A stretch of DNA of 64,000 nt from a virus. Numbering within the stretch: position 1 is the stretch's first letter; each line of letters opens with the position of its first letter. The position numbers and the translations under genes are program-made. The notes under the pieces are model-generated. The model worked only from the letters and a program-made list of their open reading frames with translations, had not been told where the DNA came from and searched no databases. Shown piece by piece: positions 25,747 to 33,165 of this stretch. The DNA is taken from positions 62,001-126,000 of IMG/VR virus record IMGVR_UViG_3300042560_001323; one strand, written 5' to 3'.

Positions 25747-26511
25747 CTATTTAACAAGTTTCCAACCTCTATAAGTTTTTCTTTTTCCATTAATTAACCT
25801 ACTAATTCCACTTGGTAATAAATCATGTTCATTCGCAAATACTGATAATTCTCCAACAACCACATAATAGTATATACCATCAGGGGATTCCAAGCAATAT
25901 TTTTTACCAAATCCAGGTCTATTCCAATCCCTCGTAGGCTTTTTATTTTTAATTTTACAGGAATTAGTTAAAGTCCACCCTTTATGTGTATATTGTTTAT
26001 AGCAACGAAGTGATATTAGTGCATTTAAACTTAAATTATGTTCTCTGGCGAAATTAGTAATATTTGTGCCAGAATAAACAATTCCTTCGGGGGAAGTAAA
26101 TGAAAATTCTTTAGTCTGTAATGGAGGCTTTATTCCAAGTTCTTTTTGTTTTAAGCTAAATTTCAGTCTTTGCTCTTTAGTGTGAGGGGGTCTAGTAACT
26201 CTACCTTTAAGCGATTTACTGATTTTTCTCCTACTTTCTTCAGTATGTCCAGTAAAAACGGGAGGAGCATCTCCACCATTTGATTTATTACAGAGAAATC
26301 CAGTTCCTAAATCTTTTCTGCCAAATACATTAATCATATAAATTTCATGTTTATATGCCTCCTCTTCCGTGAGATTATTTTTAAGAATGAGTATTCTATC
26401 TTTTGGAGGAATTGTAAAATAATCATGTTTTTGGTATGCCCGTCTACCTTTCCCCTTACCGATATACCAAGGAGTTCCATCTTCTCGTAAATATGCGTAA
26501 GTATAATACAC
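25747..26511 (-). CDS. GIY-YIG-type homing endonuclease with NUMOD domains
   Basis: 254 residues from GTG 26511. N-terminal YTYAYLREDGTPWYIGKGKG is the catalytic GIY-YIG-like start with the YIGKG strand. A NUMOD3 motif (HTEESRRKISKSLKG) follows, then two repeated helix-turn-helix DNA-binding units (SGTNITNFAREHNLSLNALI and GELSVFANEHDLLPSGISRL, each ending GW or GWKL). It lies just downstream of the intein-bearing thyX. A CTAAATA box at 26537-26543 is 26 bases upstream. Confidence 0.85.
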   Translation of the reverse strand: MYYTYAYLREDGTPWYIGKGKGRRAYQKHDYFTIPPKDRILILKNNLTEEEAYKHEIYMINVFGRKDLGTGFLCNKSNGGDAPPVFTGHTEESRRKISKSLKGRVTRPPHTKEQRLKFSLKQKELGIKPPLQTKEFSFTSPEGIVYSGTNITNFAREHNLSLNALISLRCYKQYTHKGWTLTNSCKIKNKKPTRDWNRPGFGKKYCLESPDGIYYYVVVGELSVFANEHDLLPSGISRLINGKRKTYRGWKLVK

Positions 26512-26536
26512 TTTATGTTTTAAAACAGCATATAAC

Positions 26537-26543
26537 TATTTAG
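26537..26543 (-). promoter_or_regulatory. Late-promoter-like CTAAATA
   Basis: CTAAATA 26 bases before the homing endonuclease start and just past the end of thyX. Confidence 0.5.
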
Positions 26544-26544
26544 A

Positions 26545-28281
26545 TTAAGGGCTCAACCTTGCCTTACGGAATCTCTTCTCTTCATAATAAGCCCAAACAT
26601 TTGGAGCCCAGCGTTGTAGTTCTGGAACAATCGCATCACACAAAGCCTGAATCTCAAGTTGTGCATCAAGTTTGGCCCTTAAGTCTAGAAAATGTAGAAC
26701 CGAACGAAGATTAAATGAAACTACAAAATTTTGGCGAATAGCCTGAGCCAAAGAATCTCTAATATGTTCTTCAGACATTCCCCGTTCATACCTTGAGGCA
26801 TAACGCTTACACCCCTCAATGAAGTGCTCAAAATCTTCCTGGCGGTCTTCTTCTGTCCATTCGTACTTTTTACCTTTACGATTGGTATAGAAGCCAACAG
26901 GGCGAACGTAAAAAACATCTTCTACATCTAATTCACCGCTGGCAACTTTTAAAACCCGCTTCCCGGTGTAACGCTGCGACTGAACATCCCAAGTAGTTCC
27001 AATGCGATGGGTTCTACCCTGAACCATAACATTGTGGACGAATCCGGCACAAGAGAATGTAATCTGTGGATGCTCTAAACAGTTACCACATACTGCAACT
27101 TTATCATTACGACGAATAATAAGCGCACCAGTAGAAACCGTGGCACAATGAATTTCGCCTTCATAATCTACCCAGTTCTCGCTATAAGTTCTAGACCGGG
27201 TTGATTGTGAAATTTCAACTCTAGGATAGATTCTATCGGTGAGGCGTAAACAATAAAGGTCATTATGATTTTCGTTGTCTTTAATATCTTTACAGCAGGT
27301 AAACTTTAAATCGTTTATTGCGGCAATCGCTTGAAGTTGAGAGGCTAAACCATATGAGGTAGTTGAATATGCCCAAGTATTTCTACGATTCGTTCCATCC
27401 GAATTTCGCAAACCATCAAAAAGATTATAAACACAATCTTTTTCAAGTCGCAGATAACCATCGGGAAGTTTCTTAAAGTTTGAAGCGTAAAGGCAATTGG
27501 TTTTCATCCAATTTCCAATACCAGGATATGAAACAACATACCTATCATTTTTAGTTGAATAAAATTCTATCTCTAGTTCTTCACAGAGGGTTTGAAGATA
27601 TTCAATTTTCCTTTCTCGTTTTAAATGAAACCCTAGAGTGTTTGAACTAGTATGGGAATCCCCGTCTCCAACCCAAAATCCAATCAAGGCCCAAAAACTA
27701 GGATTATCAATTGGGGTATTTACAACGAGTCTTTCATTCTCCGAAAGATTTCCAGAAGTTGAATATCTAACGGGTTTATTATAAATTTCTTCCGCAGAAA
27801 TTGCATATCTTTCTGTCCAACTTCCATCTTTTTTTCTACTTTGAACAATCATTCTGTGGTCAGGACTAACTAAAAAGTCTAAAGCCTGACCCTCTAAATG
27901 ATACATTTTTCCTTTATAATCCCACCTTTGAACTGCGGTTGGCTTTTCAAAATTAACTAATCCAGTTTTTGTATCATAAGATGCTAATACTGTTTCTTTT
28001 GTTACGTCTGGCCAGAATATCCACCCATTTTCAGTTAAAACTTCCATATCAGATGAATAACAACCATAATGGCCACGGTCATTAGCAAGAAGTTGTTCAA
28101 CGATCCATTCACCACATTTCTGTGGAGTAGGAGTTTCAACTTGATGAATAGGAACTTCCGAGTAATCATTTTTACCCGCTTGCCATACAACCTGTTCTGG
28201 AATTGGATAGCATTGTAACATTACAACTTCTAATCTTGGATCTAGGAGTAGAAGGTCTTCCGCTTTAACTGGCCTGTTCAT
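26545..28281 (-). CDS. thyX: Flavin-dependent thymidylate synthase ThyX interrupted by an intein
   Basis: 578 residues. Residues 1-73 and 401-578 form a 251-residue ThyX, the usual size. The signature appears as RTHRIGTTWDVQSQRY (RHRxxS-like) and CLEHPQITF. Residues 74-400 are a 327-residue intein between GHYG and CLEHPQ. ThyX makes dTMP using FAD and methylene-tetrahydrofolate. The intein removes itself by protein splicing, leaving GHYG-CLEH. Both the intein's first residue and the residue after it are cysteine. Confidence 0.92.
   Translation of the reverse strand: MNRPVKAEDLLLLDPRLEVVMLQCYPIPEQVVWQAGKNDYSEVPIHQVETPTPQKCGEWIVEQLLANDRGHYGCYSSDMEVLTENGWIFWPDVTKETVLASYDTKTGLVNFEKPTAVQRWDYKGKMYHLEGQALDFLVSPDHRMIVQSRKKDGSWTERYAISAEEIYNKPVRYSTSGNLSENERLVVNTPIDNPSFWALIGFWVGDGDSHTSSNTLGFHLKRERKIEYLQTLCEELEIEFYSTKNDRYVVSYPGIGNWMKTNCLYASNFKKLPDGYLRLEKDCVYNLFDGLRNSDGTNRRNTWAYSTTSYGLASQLQAIAAINDLKFTCCKDIKDNENHNDLYCLRLTDRIYPRVEISQSTRSRTYSENWVDYEGEIHCATVSTGALIIRRNDKVAVCGNCLEHPQITFSCAGFVHNVMVQGRTHRIGTTWDVQSQRYTGKRVLKVASGELDVEDVFYVRPVGFYTNRKGKKYEWTEEDRQEDFEHFIEGCKRYASRYERGMSEEHIRDSLAQAIRQNFVVSFNLRSVLHFLDLRAKLDAQLEIQALCDAIVPELQRWAPNVWAYYEEKRFRKARLSP
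27082..28062 (-). mobile_element. Intein with LAGLIDADG endonuclease in ThyX
   Basis: It starts with Cys (CYSSDMEVLTENG), has block B VSPDHRM, LAGLIDADG-like motifs ALIGFWVGDGD and LFDGLRNSDG, block F YEGEIHCATV, and ends VAVCGN before Cys. The two acidic endonuclease motifs make it a homing-competent type. Insertion is inside the ThyX conserved core, the kind of site inteins favour. Confidence 0.9.
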
Positions 28282-28459
28282 TCTCTTGCTCTCCTTTTGC
28301 TCTCTTACGTGATTTTTTTAGGTCCTTCATCAATAGTTTAATCTCTTGATATGCCTCTTCTGCGGTCATCTTATCGCCAATCTCTAGGCCGACAATAATC
28401 TCAATTCTATCAGCAAAAGCCGCCATATCCTTTTCAAACGGGGTTAAATCATAAGCCAT
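28265..28459 (-). CDS. Small helical protein
   Basis: Sixty-four residues beginning MAYDLTPFEKDMAAFADRIE. Overlaps thyX by 17 bases. Helical with a basic KKSRKRAKGE end. Similar small proteins accompany thyX in cyanophages; function unknown. Confidence 0.65.
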   Translation of the reverse strand: MAYDLTPFEKDMAAFADRIEIIVGLEIGDKMTAEEAYQEIKLLMKDLKKSRKRAKGEQENEQAS

Positions 28460-28674
28460 TAGTCTTCCTCTTGGTATTCGGGGTCTTCATATTCGTCTTG
28501 TATCTTTTGTATCATATCTTCAAAACGAACAATATTCGTTTCTTCTTCCTCAACACAAACCTCATCTTTAAGAAGTTCAACAATATTCTCTAAATTTTGA
28601 ATCAAAAGTTTGAGACGTTTATTGTTTACTTTCTCGGGGACGGGCTGCTCTTGAGGTCGGTAATACCCTAGCAT
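28459..28674 (-). CDS. Small acidic protein
   Basis: Seventy-one residues with a helical middle (RLKLLIQNLENIVELLKDE) and acidic end (DEYEDPEYQEED). It overlaps the next start by one base. Unknown. Confidence 0.6.
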   Translation of the reverse strand: MLGYYRPQEQPVPEKVNNKRLKLLIQNLENIVELLKDEVCVEEEETNIVRFEDMIQKIQDEYEDPEYQEED

Positions 28675-28689
28675 AGTTCCTCCATTTTG

Positions 28690-29406
28690 TCAAGTCCCAA
28701 ACGTGTGGGTGGTATAAATTCCGTTCTTCTCTAAAACTGCGCTACAAGTATCAACCCAATCTCCACAGCAAAAATATTGATAACCGTCAATAATCCTATA
28801 ATTGAGATGATGAATGTGGCCAACAATTGCTCCAGTGTATAGCCTATTGTGAAGATTTTCTTTTATTCTTAGACCAGAAATAACATCCCGTTCATAAGAA
28901 TCAATATAATCTTTTCCGCGTTTTGTTTTCTTTAAAAAGTTTACCAACGATACATTGAAATTCTTCTTTAGGAAATGATTAAGAGGCGTAATCCATTCAT
29001 AGCCTTTATGTAAGAAAAACTGTTTCCAATCTCCAGATGAATGAGTTGAAAGTTTATCTCCGTGAATACACAAGAAGTTATTGCCCTTTGAATCTGTATG
29101 AACATATTCTCTACAGAATGTTATTCCACCAAAATTTCCAACGTAGCGAGATAAATCCTTTTCGTGGTTTCCATAGATGTAAACAATCTCACAGCCTTTA
29201 TTCTTCTTTTCCAGAAGTTTATGAATAATAAGGGTATGAAGTCTATTCCATTTTGAACCTCTTTCTAGGCACATTAAATCAATAACATCACCAACGAGAA
29301 CAAGTTTCTTCGTTTTAATTTCTGAAAGAAATTCTAAAAGGGCTTCGGCATCACATCGGTTCGTACCGATATGTAAATCCGAAATAAAAACGGTGTCGTG
29401 AATCAT
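28690..29406 (-). CDS. LpxH-like metallophosphoesterase
   Basis: 238 residues. Metal ligands in order: SDLHIG, GDVIDL, YGNHEKD, CIHGDK and GHIHH. This is the calcineurin-like phosphoesterase set of the UDP-2,3-diacylglucosamine hydrolase (LpxH) branch. The substrate in infection is unknown. The preceding gene speD overlaps by 4 bases. Confidence 0.85.
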   Translation of the reverse strand: MIHDTVFISDLHIGTNRCDAEALLEFLSEIKTKKLVLVGDVIDLMCLERGSKWNRLHTLIIHKLLEKKNKGCEIVYIYGNHEKDLSRYVGNFGGITFCREYVHTDSKGNNFLCIHGDKLSTHSSGDWKQFFLHKGYEWITPLNHFLKKNFNVSLVNFLKKTKRGKDYIDSYERDVISGLRIKENLHNRLYTGAIVGHIHHLNYRIIDGYQYFCCGDWVDTCSAVLEKNGIYTTHTFGT

Positions 29407-29738
29407 CTTCCGATATCAATAAGAGTATGATAGCTGGCATTCATCTGCTGAAGAATCCATTGGGCACCAAGTTTTGAATCTGCAATGCCGCAAGTATAAA
29501 TGTCAAAGGCTGCGGTTCCTTTCTCTGGAAAGGTATGAACTGAAATATGAGATTCTGATAAAAGAAGTATTGCCGTTACACCTTGCGGGTCAAATTTATG
29601 GGACACTACATTTAAAATGGTTGCTCCACATTCACTGGCAGCTTTTCTTAGCACTCGAATCATAAAGTCTTCGTTATCAAGAATCTCAAACTTACAACCA
29701 TAAACATTGAGCAAACAATGGTGTCCCATACTAACCAT
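29403..29738 (-). CDS. speD: S-adenosylmethionine decarboxylase proenzyme SpeD
   Basis: 111 residues from ATG 29738, chosen because GGAGG lies nine bases upstream. The self-cleavage site is in LSESHISVHTFPEKG, where the Ser becomes the pyruvoyl group; GHHCLLN and FDIYTCG are conserved neighbours. The enzyme decarboxylates SAM for spermidine/spermine-type polyamine synthesis. speD is a recurrent cyanophage auxiliary gene, likely supporting DNA packaging or replication. Confidence 0.92.
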   Translation of the reverse strand: MVSMGHHCLLNVYGCKFEILDNEDFMIRVLRKAASECGATILNVVSHKFDPQGVTAILLLSESHISVHTFPEKGTAAFDIYTCGIADSKLGAQWILQQMNASYHTLIDIGR

Positions 29739-29898
29739 TTGGAATATCCTCCAAAAGTTTAGAGACGATTTGCTCGGTTCCGTCAAGAGTTTTCATTTCA
29801 TATAGACTACTTTTCATATATTTTTTAATCTTCTTATATCGTTTGAGGAGTTTATTCAACTCATTATCATTAATAATCGCTCTTGCGAAACCGCTCAT
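29731..29898 (-). CDS. Small basic protein upstream of speD
   Basis: Fifty-five residues, MSGFARAIINDNELNKLLKR at the start, basic helix, ends EDIPNG. Its ATG 29898 overlaps the upstream stop (ATGA), and its own stop overlaps the speD start, so all three are coupled. Unknown. Confidence 0.65.
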   Translation of the reverse strand: MSGFARAIINDNELNKLLKRYKKIKKYMKSSLYEMKTLDGTEQIVSKLLEDIPNG

Positions 29899-30212
29899 TT
29901 CTTTTTGTTTACCTCTTCTGTTTTCTTATTTTGTCTCCAAATTCTTGGACTAACTCTTCCATTAGAGTAATCAATTTTTTCAATCACTCCCCCGAACCGG
30001 TCATAATATAAATCAAAAATGTCAACCATTCTGGCTGCTCTACAAATGTCCACTTTTTCTCCTTCTTTATCCTTATAGTAAATTAAATAAGAATCCGACG
30101 GAAGGGCATAGGTATTGACATCTAAAGTGTTAATGAAAAGAAGTTCGCATCTATAAGATGTTGGAACGGCTTCTTGTTCAGGTAAAGACCAAGGTTCAAG
30201 GGTTGCGATCAC
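29895..30212 (-). CDS. Unknown 105-residue protein
   Basis: Starts at GTG 30212 (GTGA overlap). Contains YRCELLFINTLDVNTYALPS, then an aromatic-rich FDLYYDRFGGV. C-terminus basic (NKKTEEVNKKK). No family recognised. Confidence 0.65.
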   Translation of the reverse strand: MIATLEPWSLPEQEAVPTSYRCELLFINTLDVNTYALPSDSYLIYYKDKEGEKVDICRAARMVDIFDLYYDRFGGVIEKIDYSNGRVSPRIWRQNKKTEEVNKKK

Positions 30213-30772
30213 ACTCTATTCCCCCATTGAATCTCGGGAAATGCTTCTTTAACAACATCAAAGGAAATGTTATACTTTTCTTGTAGCTTTTTATCTTTCA
30301 CAAAACAAATAATTTCAGCCTCACGAGGATGTAGACCTTGTAGCAGATTGATGAACATTGTTTCCCGGCGAATTCCAGAAAGGGAATCATTGCCACCACG
30401 GATAAAGTTAAAGAAATTAGTGTATTCCTTACGAATAGTTGTTCGGTTATTACTACCATAAGAATCTAACATCTCATCGGTTTTTAGTTGCTTATTCATA
30501 CTATCCGAAAAGGTTGTATCATTTCCAACAACGCCAATTTCTCTGGCATCGGCAAACGGTACATCACCCGGAGGAATTGCAGATTCTAAGCTTTGGTCAT
30601 AATTCCAAATGAATACTGCCATCATAGATGGGTCCTTATATTCTTGAAGAACTTCTACTTTTTTGGCATTGGAACGTTGTCTTTCAACCAAGTCAAAAAC
30701 TTCAAATAGAAATGGATTGGCTGGAAGTTTTTTAGGCGTAGTCACCTTCGTCGTCTTCGTCTGTGTCGTCAT
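30209..30772 (-). CDS. DUF6433-like T4-type protein
   Basis: About 187 residues. ATG 30772 begins MTTQTKTTKVTTPKKLPANP; a TTG at 30784 is less likely. Contains FEVFDLVERQRS, FNFIRGGNDSLSG, LLQGLHPREAE. T4-like phages carry this family in the structural or replication region; role unclear. Its first codons overlap the out-of-frame relic of the membrane protein gene at 31038-31259. Confidence 0.7.
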   Translation of the reverse strand: MTTQTKTTKVTTPKKLPANPFLFEVFDLVERQRSNAKKVEVLQEYKDPSMMAVFIWNYDQSLESAIPPGDVPFADAREIGVVGNDTTFSDSMNKQLKTDEMLDSYGSNNRTTIRKEYTNFFNFIRGGNDSLSGIRRETMFINLLQGLHPREAEIICFVKDKKLQEKYNISFDVVKEAFPEIQWGNRV

Positions 30773-30831
30773 AATTTTGATCAAATGTTACTGCGTAAAG
30801 TATGTCTGGTTTGATAGGCCCGTCGCTATTA
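30732..30831 (-). pseudogene. Relic of the 3' end of the gene at 31038-31259
   Basis: The minus-strand frame reads SDGPIKPDILYAVTFDQNYD followed by an acidic end and stop, closely matching the C-terminus of the membrane protein at 31038-31259. It is fused directly to the 3' end of RNA copy 2 and lacks any start. It overlaps the first codons of the 30209-30772 gene in another frame. Confidence 0.75.
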
Positions 30832-30832
30832 T

Positions 30833-31000
30833 AGTAACAAAAACCAATAAGAGCCAAAAACTCTATTGATTTTATAGACGCTTCATAGCAGATGCTAAAT
30901 GGTAAATAACCTTTTTAGTCTTAATTCCGCTCCACGTCCGTAATCGGTGTACTCCACCGATACCCGAAAAGTATTAACTAGCCGAGCGTCTTTATTTATC
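30833..31000 (-). ncRNA. Structured repeat RNA, copy 2
   Basis: The minus strand begins with GATAAATA (30993-31000), a late-promoter-like box, then about ten bases before GCTCGG. Hairpins include ATCGGTG/CACCGAT, the closing stem around ACGTGGAG and GCGTCT, CTAAA/TTTAG capped by GGT/ACC, and a terminal hairpin (CAATAGAG/CTCTTATTG) followed by TTTTTGTT. Same layout as copies 3 and 4. Confidence 0.85.
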
Positions 31001-31037
31001 TAACTTTTGTTTGTGGATAACTGAAAATACTCTATTC

Positions 31038-31259
31038 TCAGGCGTCCTTATAATCTTCTTCGTCTGTGTCGTCATAATTTTGGTCAAAAGTTACTGCATA
31101 AAGGATATCTGGTTTGATAGACCCGTCGTAGTTATACATCTCGGGGTGAAGTCTAGGAGCCGGGGGATAAAACTTGGATGCTATAAATCCAATAACACCA
31201 CCGAGCATTAAAAAGCAAAGAACTACTAGGACCGTTAGGGCAGTTATGAGGCCATACAT
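31038..31259 (-). CDS. Small membrane protein with acidic tail
   Basis: Seventy-three residues with one membrane span (about residues 5-28, LITALTVLVVLCFLMLGGVI) and an acidic C-terminus (DQNYDDTDEEDYKDA). Ends partly duplicated at 30732-30831. Lies between RNA copies 2 and 3. Function unknown; single-span holin-like accessory is only a guess. Confidence 0.65.
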   Translation of the reverse strand: MYGLITALTVLVVLCFLMLGGVIGFIASKFYPPAPRLHPEMYNYDGSIKPDILYAVTFDQNYDDTDEEDYKDA

Positions 31260-31408
31260 TTTAGTTTTCTCCTGAATGTTTTTTTAGTTATTTTTAACTC
31301 AATCTTCAGGTGAATTTCTTTTGAGAAAAAGGAAACTACCTTAGCAATTCTAAAATTAAATAGTTCCTCCGTTTTTCTTTGCTTTTTATTGCGGAGCATA
31401 AACTCCAT
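31244..31408 (-). CDS. Small basic protein, tandem duplicate B
   Basis: Fifty-four residues, MEFMLRNKKQRK start, then FNFRIAKVVSFFSKEIHLKI. Its ATG 31408 begins six bases after the terminal hairpin of RNA copy 3. It duplicates 31564-31692 with a longer C-terminus that overlaps the next gene. Confidence 0.55.
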   Translation of the reverse strand: MEFMLRNKKQRKTEELFNFRIAKVVSFFSKEIHLKIELKITKKTFRRKLKCMAS

Positions 31409-31412
31409 AGTA

Positions 31413-31567
31413 TGGAAAATCACTAAACTATAGTGATTTTCCAGACGCTTCACCGCAGATGCTAATTGGTATGAATAACCTATTAGTCTTAATTCCGCTC
31501 CACGTCTGTAATCGGTGTACTCCACCGATACCCGAAAAGCATTAACTAACCGAGCACAATTATTTAG
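31413..31567 (-). ncRNA. Structured repeat RNA, copy 3
   Basis: Late-promoter-like CTAAATA (31561-31567) then GTGCTCGGTTAG. Stems: ATCGGTG/CACCGAT, CAGACG/CGTCTG, CTAAT/ATTAG around GGT/ACC. The terminal hairpin GGAAAATCACTA/TAGTGATTTTCC (12 bp) has a sequence unrelated to that of the other copies but the same place and shape. Confidence 0.88.
31561..31567 (-). promoter_or_regulatory. Late-promoter-like CTAAATA of RNA copy 3
   Basis: The box overlaps the stop of orf A (TAA inside CTAAATA) and is followed after about seven bases by the conserved RNA 5' end. RNA copies 2 and 4 have equivalent boxes at the same distance. Confidence 0.6.
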
Positions 31568-31692
31568 GAAGGTCTTTCAGTTATTTTTAACTCAATTTTG
31601 AGATGAATTTCTTTTGAAAAAAAAGAAACTGCCTTAGAAATTCTAAAATTGAATAGTCCAGCCTTTTTTTCCTGTTTTTTAGAACGGAGCAT
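31564..31692 (-). CDS. Small basic protein, tandem duplicate A
   Basis: Forty-two residues from ATG 31692 (MLRSKKQEKKAG, then FNFRISKAVSFFSKEIHLKI). Paralogue of 31244-31408 with most residues shared. Unknown function. Confidence 0.5.
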   Translation of the reverse strand: MLRSKKQEKKAGLFNFRISKAVSFFSKEIHLKIELKITERPS

Positions 31693-31705
31693 ATATTCAA
31701 TACCC

Positions 31706-32059
31706 CTATTTAGTTTTAACTTTGGCTCTCCTTCCTGGTCTTTTGTCATAAACATATTTCTCCGCGTCTTTAATAAATGCTTCCAGGTAGGTCTTAATAC
31801 GCCGAGCAAAAGGCTTTGAGAGGTGTCCATAAGCCTCTCTAAGGTAGCAGTGGCGAGGGTCTTGGCCACCCTCAAGGTATTCGGACAATTCTTGTATGGT
31901 TGTCTTTAGATTGACTACTGTGGGGCTACCCAAAAAATCCTGGGCATCAGTTCTTCTAAATTCTTTTTGCTGAAGATATGTATATAAATTAAGAATGAAC
32001 TTGCTCTCGGCGAAGGCAAAATCTACTGCTTTTTCTACATCAAGATAGACTTCTTCCAT
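31706..32059 (-). CDS. Unknown helical protein
   Basis: 117 residues, MEEVYLDVEKAVDFAFAESK at the start and a basic C-terminus (KRPGRRAKVKTK). Contains CYLREAYGHLSKPFARRIKT. Overlaps glutaredoxin by TAATG. No family recognised. Confidence 0.65.
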   Translation of the reverse strand: MEEVYLDVEKAVDFAFAESKFILNLYTYLQQKEFRRTDAQDFLGSPTVVNLKTTIQELSEYLEGGQDPRHCYLREAYGHLSKPFARRIKTYLEAFIKDAEKYVYDKRPGRRAKVKTK

Positions 32060-32295
32060 TAGAGAATTTTTTGATCTTTTAGGAATAGAATTGTATCTTT
32101 ACAACCCCCCAGTTTTATAGTATTCATTAAAACTTGAGGAAAAGTTGTCCCCTCACCAAACTCATAGTAAAAATCATCTTTTGAGTAATGCTCGCCAAGA
32201 TTGAGTATGGAGTAATCTAAACCGGCAAGATGCATAACTTTTTTAATTTGGTCGCAATATGGGCAACCGTCTTTTGAATAAATTACGAATTTCAT
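32059..32295 (-). CDS. grx: Glutaredoxin
   Basis: Seventy-eight residues, YSKDGCPYCDQIKK active site (CPYC), then TFPQV and GGCKDT of the thioredoxin fold. It probably supplies reducing power to ribonucleotide reductase, encoded at 59.9-64 kb, as in T4. Confidence 0.88.
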   Translation of the reverse strand: MKFVIYSKDGCPYCDQIKKVMHLAGLDYSILNLGEHYSKDDFYYEFGEGTTFPQVLMNTIKLGGCKDTILFLKDQKIL

Positions 32296-32537
32296 TTTTG
32301 GGTTTCAATATCGGAGATTCTTTTTCTTAGGGTGTCAATTTGTCTTTGCCTGCTTTCTTCTTCAGCCGCTTTTCTTTGTTCATCGGCGCTCTGCTGAAGT
32401 TTTTCTTGATTACTTTGCCTCTGTTGTTCCAGATCGGCGGCGAGTTGTTCTCTTTTTTCCATAGAAGTTGAACGAATAACTTGCCTTCGGGTTTCTATGT
32501 TTGAATTATCTTCGCAAAATTGTTGAAAAGTTTTCAT
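32292..32537 (-). CDS. Coiled-coil protein
   Basis: Eighty-one residues. MKTFQQFCEDN at the start, a leader-like sequence common in cyanophage structural proteins, then a Gln/Glu-rich coiled coil (QQRQSNQEKLQQSADEQRKA). A CTAAATA box at 32559-32565 lies 22 bases upstream, followed by a small hairpin. Confidence 0.6.
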   Translation of the reverse strand: MKTFQQFCEDNSNIETRRQVIRSTSMEKREQLAADLEQQRQSNQEKLQQSADEQRKAAEEESRQRQIDTLRKRISDIETQK

Positions 32538-32558
32538 TCTAATTTTTAAATTAGAACT

Positions 32559-32565
32559 ATTTAGA
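32559..32565 (-). promoter_or_regulatory. Late-promoter-like CTAAATA
   Basis: Followed by the inverted repeat TTCTAATTT/AAATTAGAA just before the ATG at 32537. Confidence 0.45.
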
Positions 32566-32729
32566 GGTCAAATATCTTTCCAGCCGCAGATTGCTTATAG
32601 AACTCCAATTCTTGTCTCAGTTTTTCGTTCTCTGAAAGCAAAGAAGTAACATTTACATTTAGTCGTTCTGAATCAGTGAGATCGTGCCGGAAAACATCAA
32701 GAGCAGTTTTAAATTTAGTAACTAACATT
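32562..32729 (-). CDS. Small helical protein
   Basis: Fifty-five residues, MLVTKFKTALDVFRHD start, ends QSAAGKIFDL. Too short to assign. Overlaps 32715-32903. Confidence 0.6.
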
Positions 32730-32903
32730 TAAATTACGGGTAAGGGGGTGTGAATCATCTGCACCATCCAATGACTTAACAAATAGTTCAGCGAACTTTT
32801 GCATTCGTTCAGGAATGACACTAGAAGGTTGCTCACTAATTGCCTTGCGAAGACTATTCATCTCATCCCATTCTTCTTTTGTCATTGGTTTGGTTGCATT
32901 CAT
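32715..32903 (-). CDS. Small helical protein
   Basis: Sixty-two residues, MNATKPMTKEEWDEMNSLRK start. Contains MQKFAELFVKSLDGAD. No family recognised. Confidence 0.6.
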   Translation of the reverse strand: MNATKPMTKEEWDEMNSLRKAISEQPSSVIPERMQKFAELFVKSLDGADDSHPLTRNLNVSY

Positions 32904-32910
32904 TTTTTAT

Positions 32911-33165
32911 TTAGAGTTTAGTGAAGTTTACAGAGTAGTTTTCGTTTTCTTTAGATTTAAAGAATAGTTGCTGGGTTACATTATCCCAACCAAAGGTATT
33001 CGGTTGTAAGTCATCAAGAAACTCTTCAAGAGTGAACTTATCAGTTTCTCGTCTGTAGAACCAAATAGTGAAACTATCAGGCTCTTCCTCAGTTTCAATG
33101 AATTTCGTTGAAAGTTTTTTTGTAATTTCAAAGAAACCTTCAAAGGGTTTAGGAATCTCTGTCAT
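32911..33165 (-). CDS. Unknown protein
   Basis: Eighty-four residues from ATG 33165. Aromatic/acidic with a conserved-looking FTIWFYRRE and WDNVTQQLFF. Function unknown. Confidence 0.6.
   Translation of the reverse strand: MTEIPKPFEGFFEITKKLSTKFIETEEEPDSFTIWFYRRETDKFTLEEFLDDLQPNTFGWDNVTQQLFFKSKENENYSVNFTKL

Noticed and set aside
30663-31211. Plus-strand hydrophobic frames at 30663-30869 and 31011-31211
   Set aside because: They mirror the duplicated acidic tail of the minus-strand membrane gene and look alike only because that sequence is duplicated.
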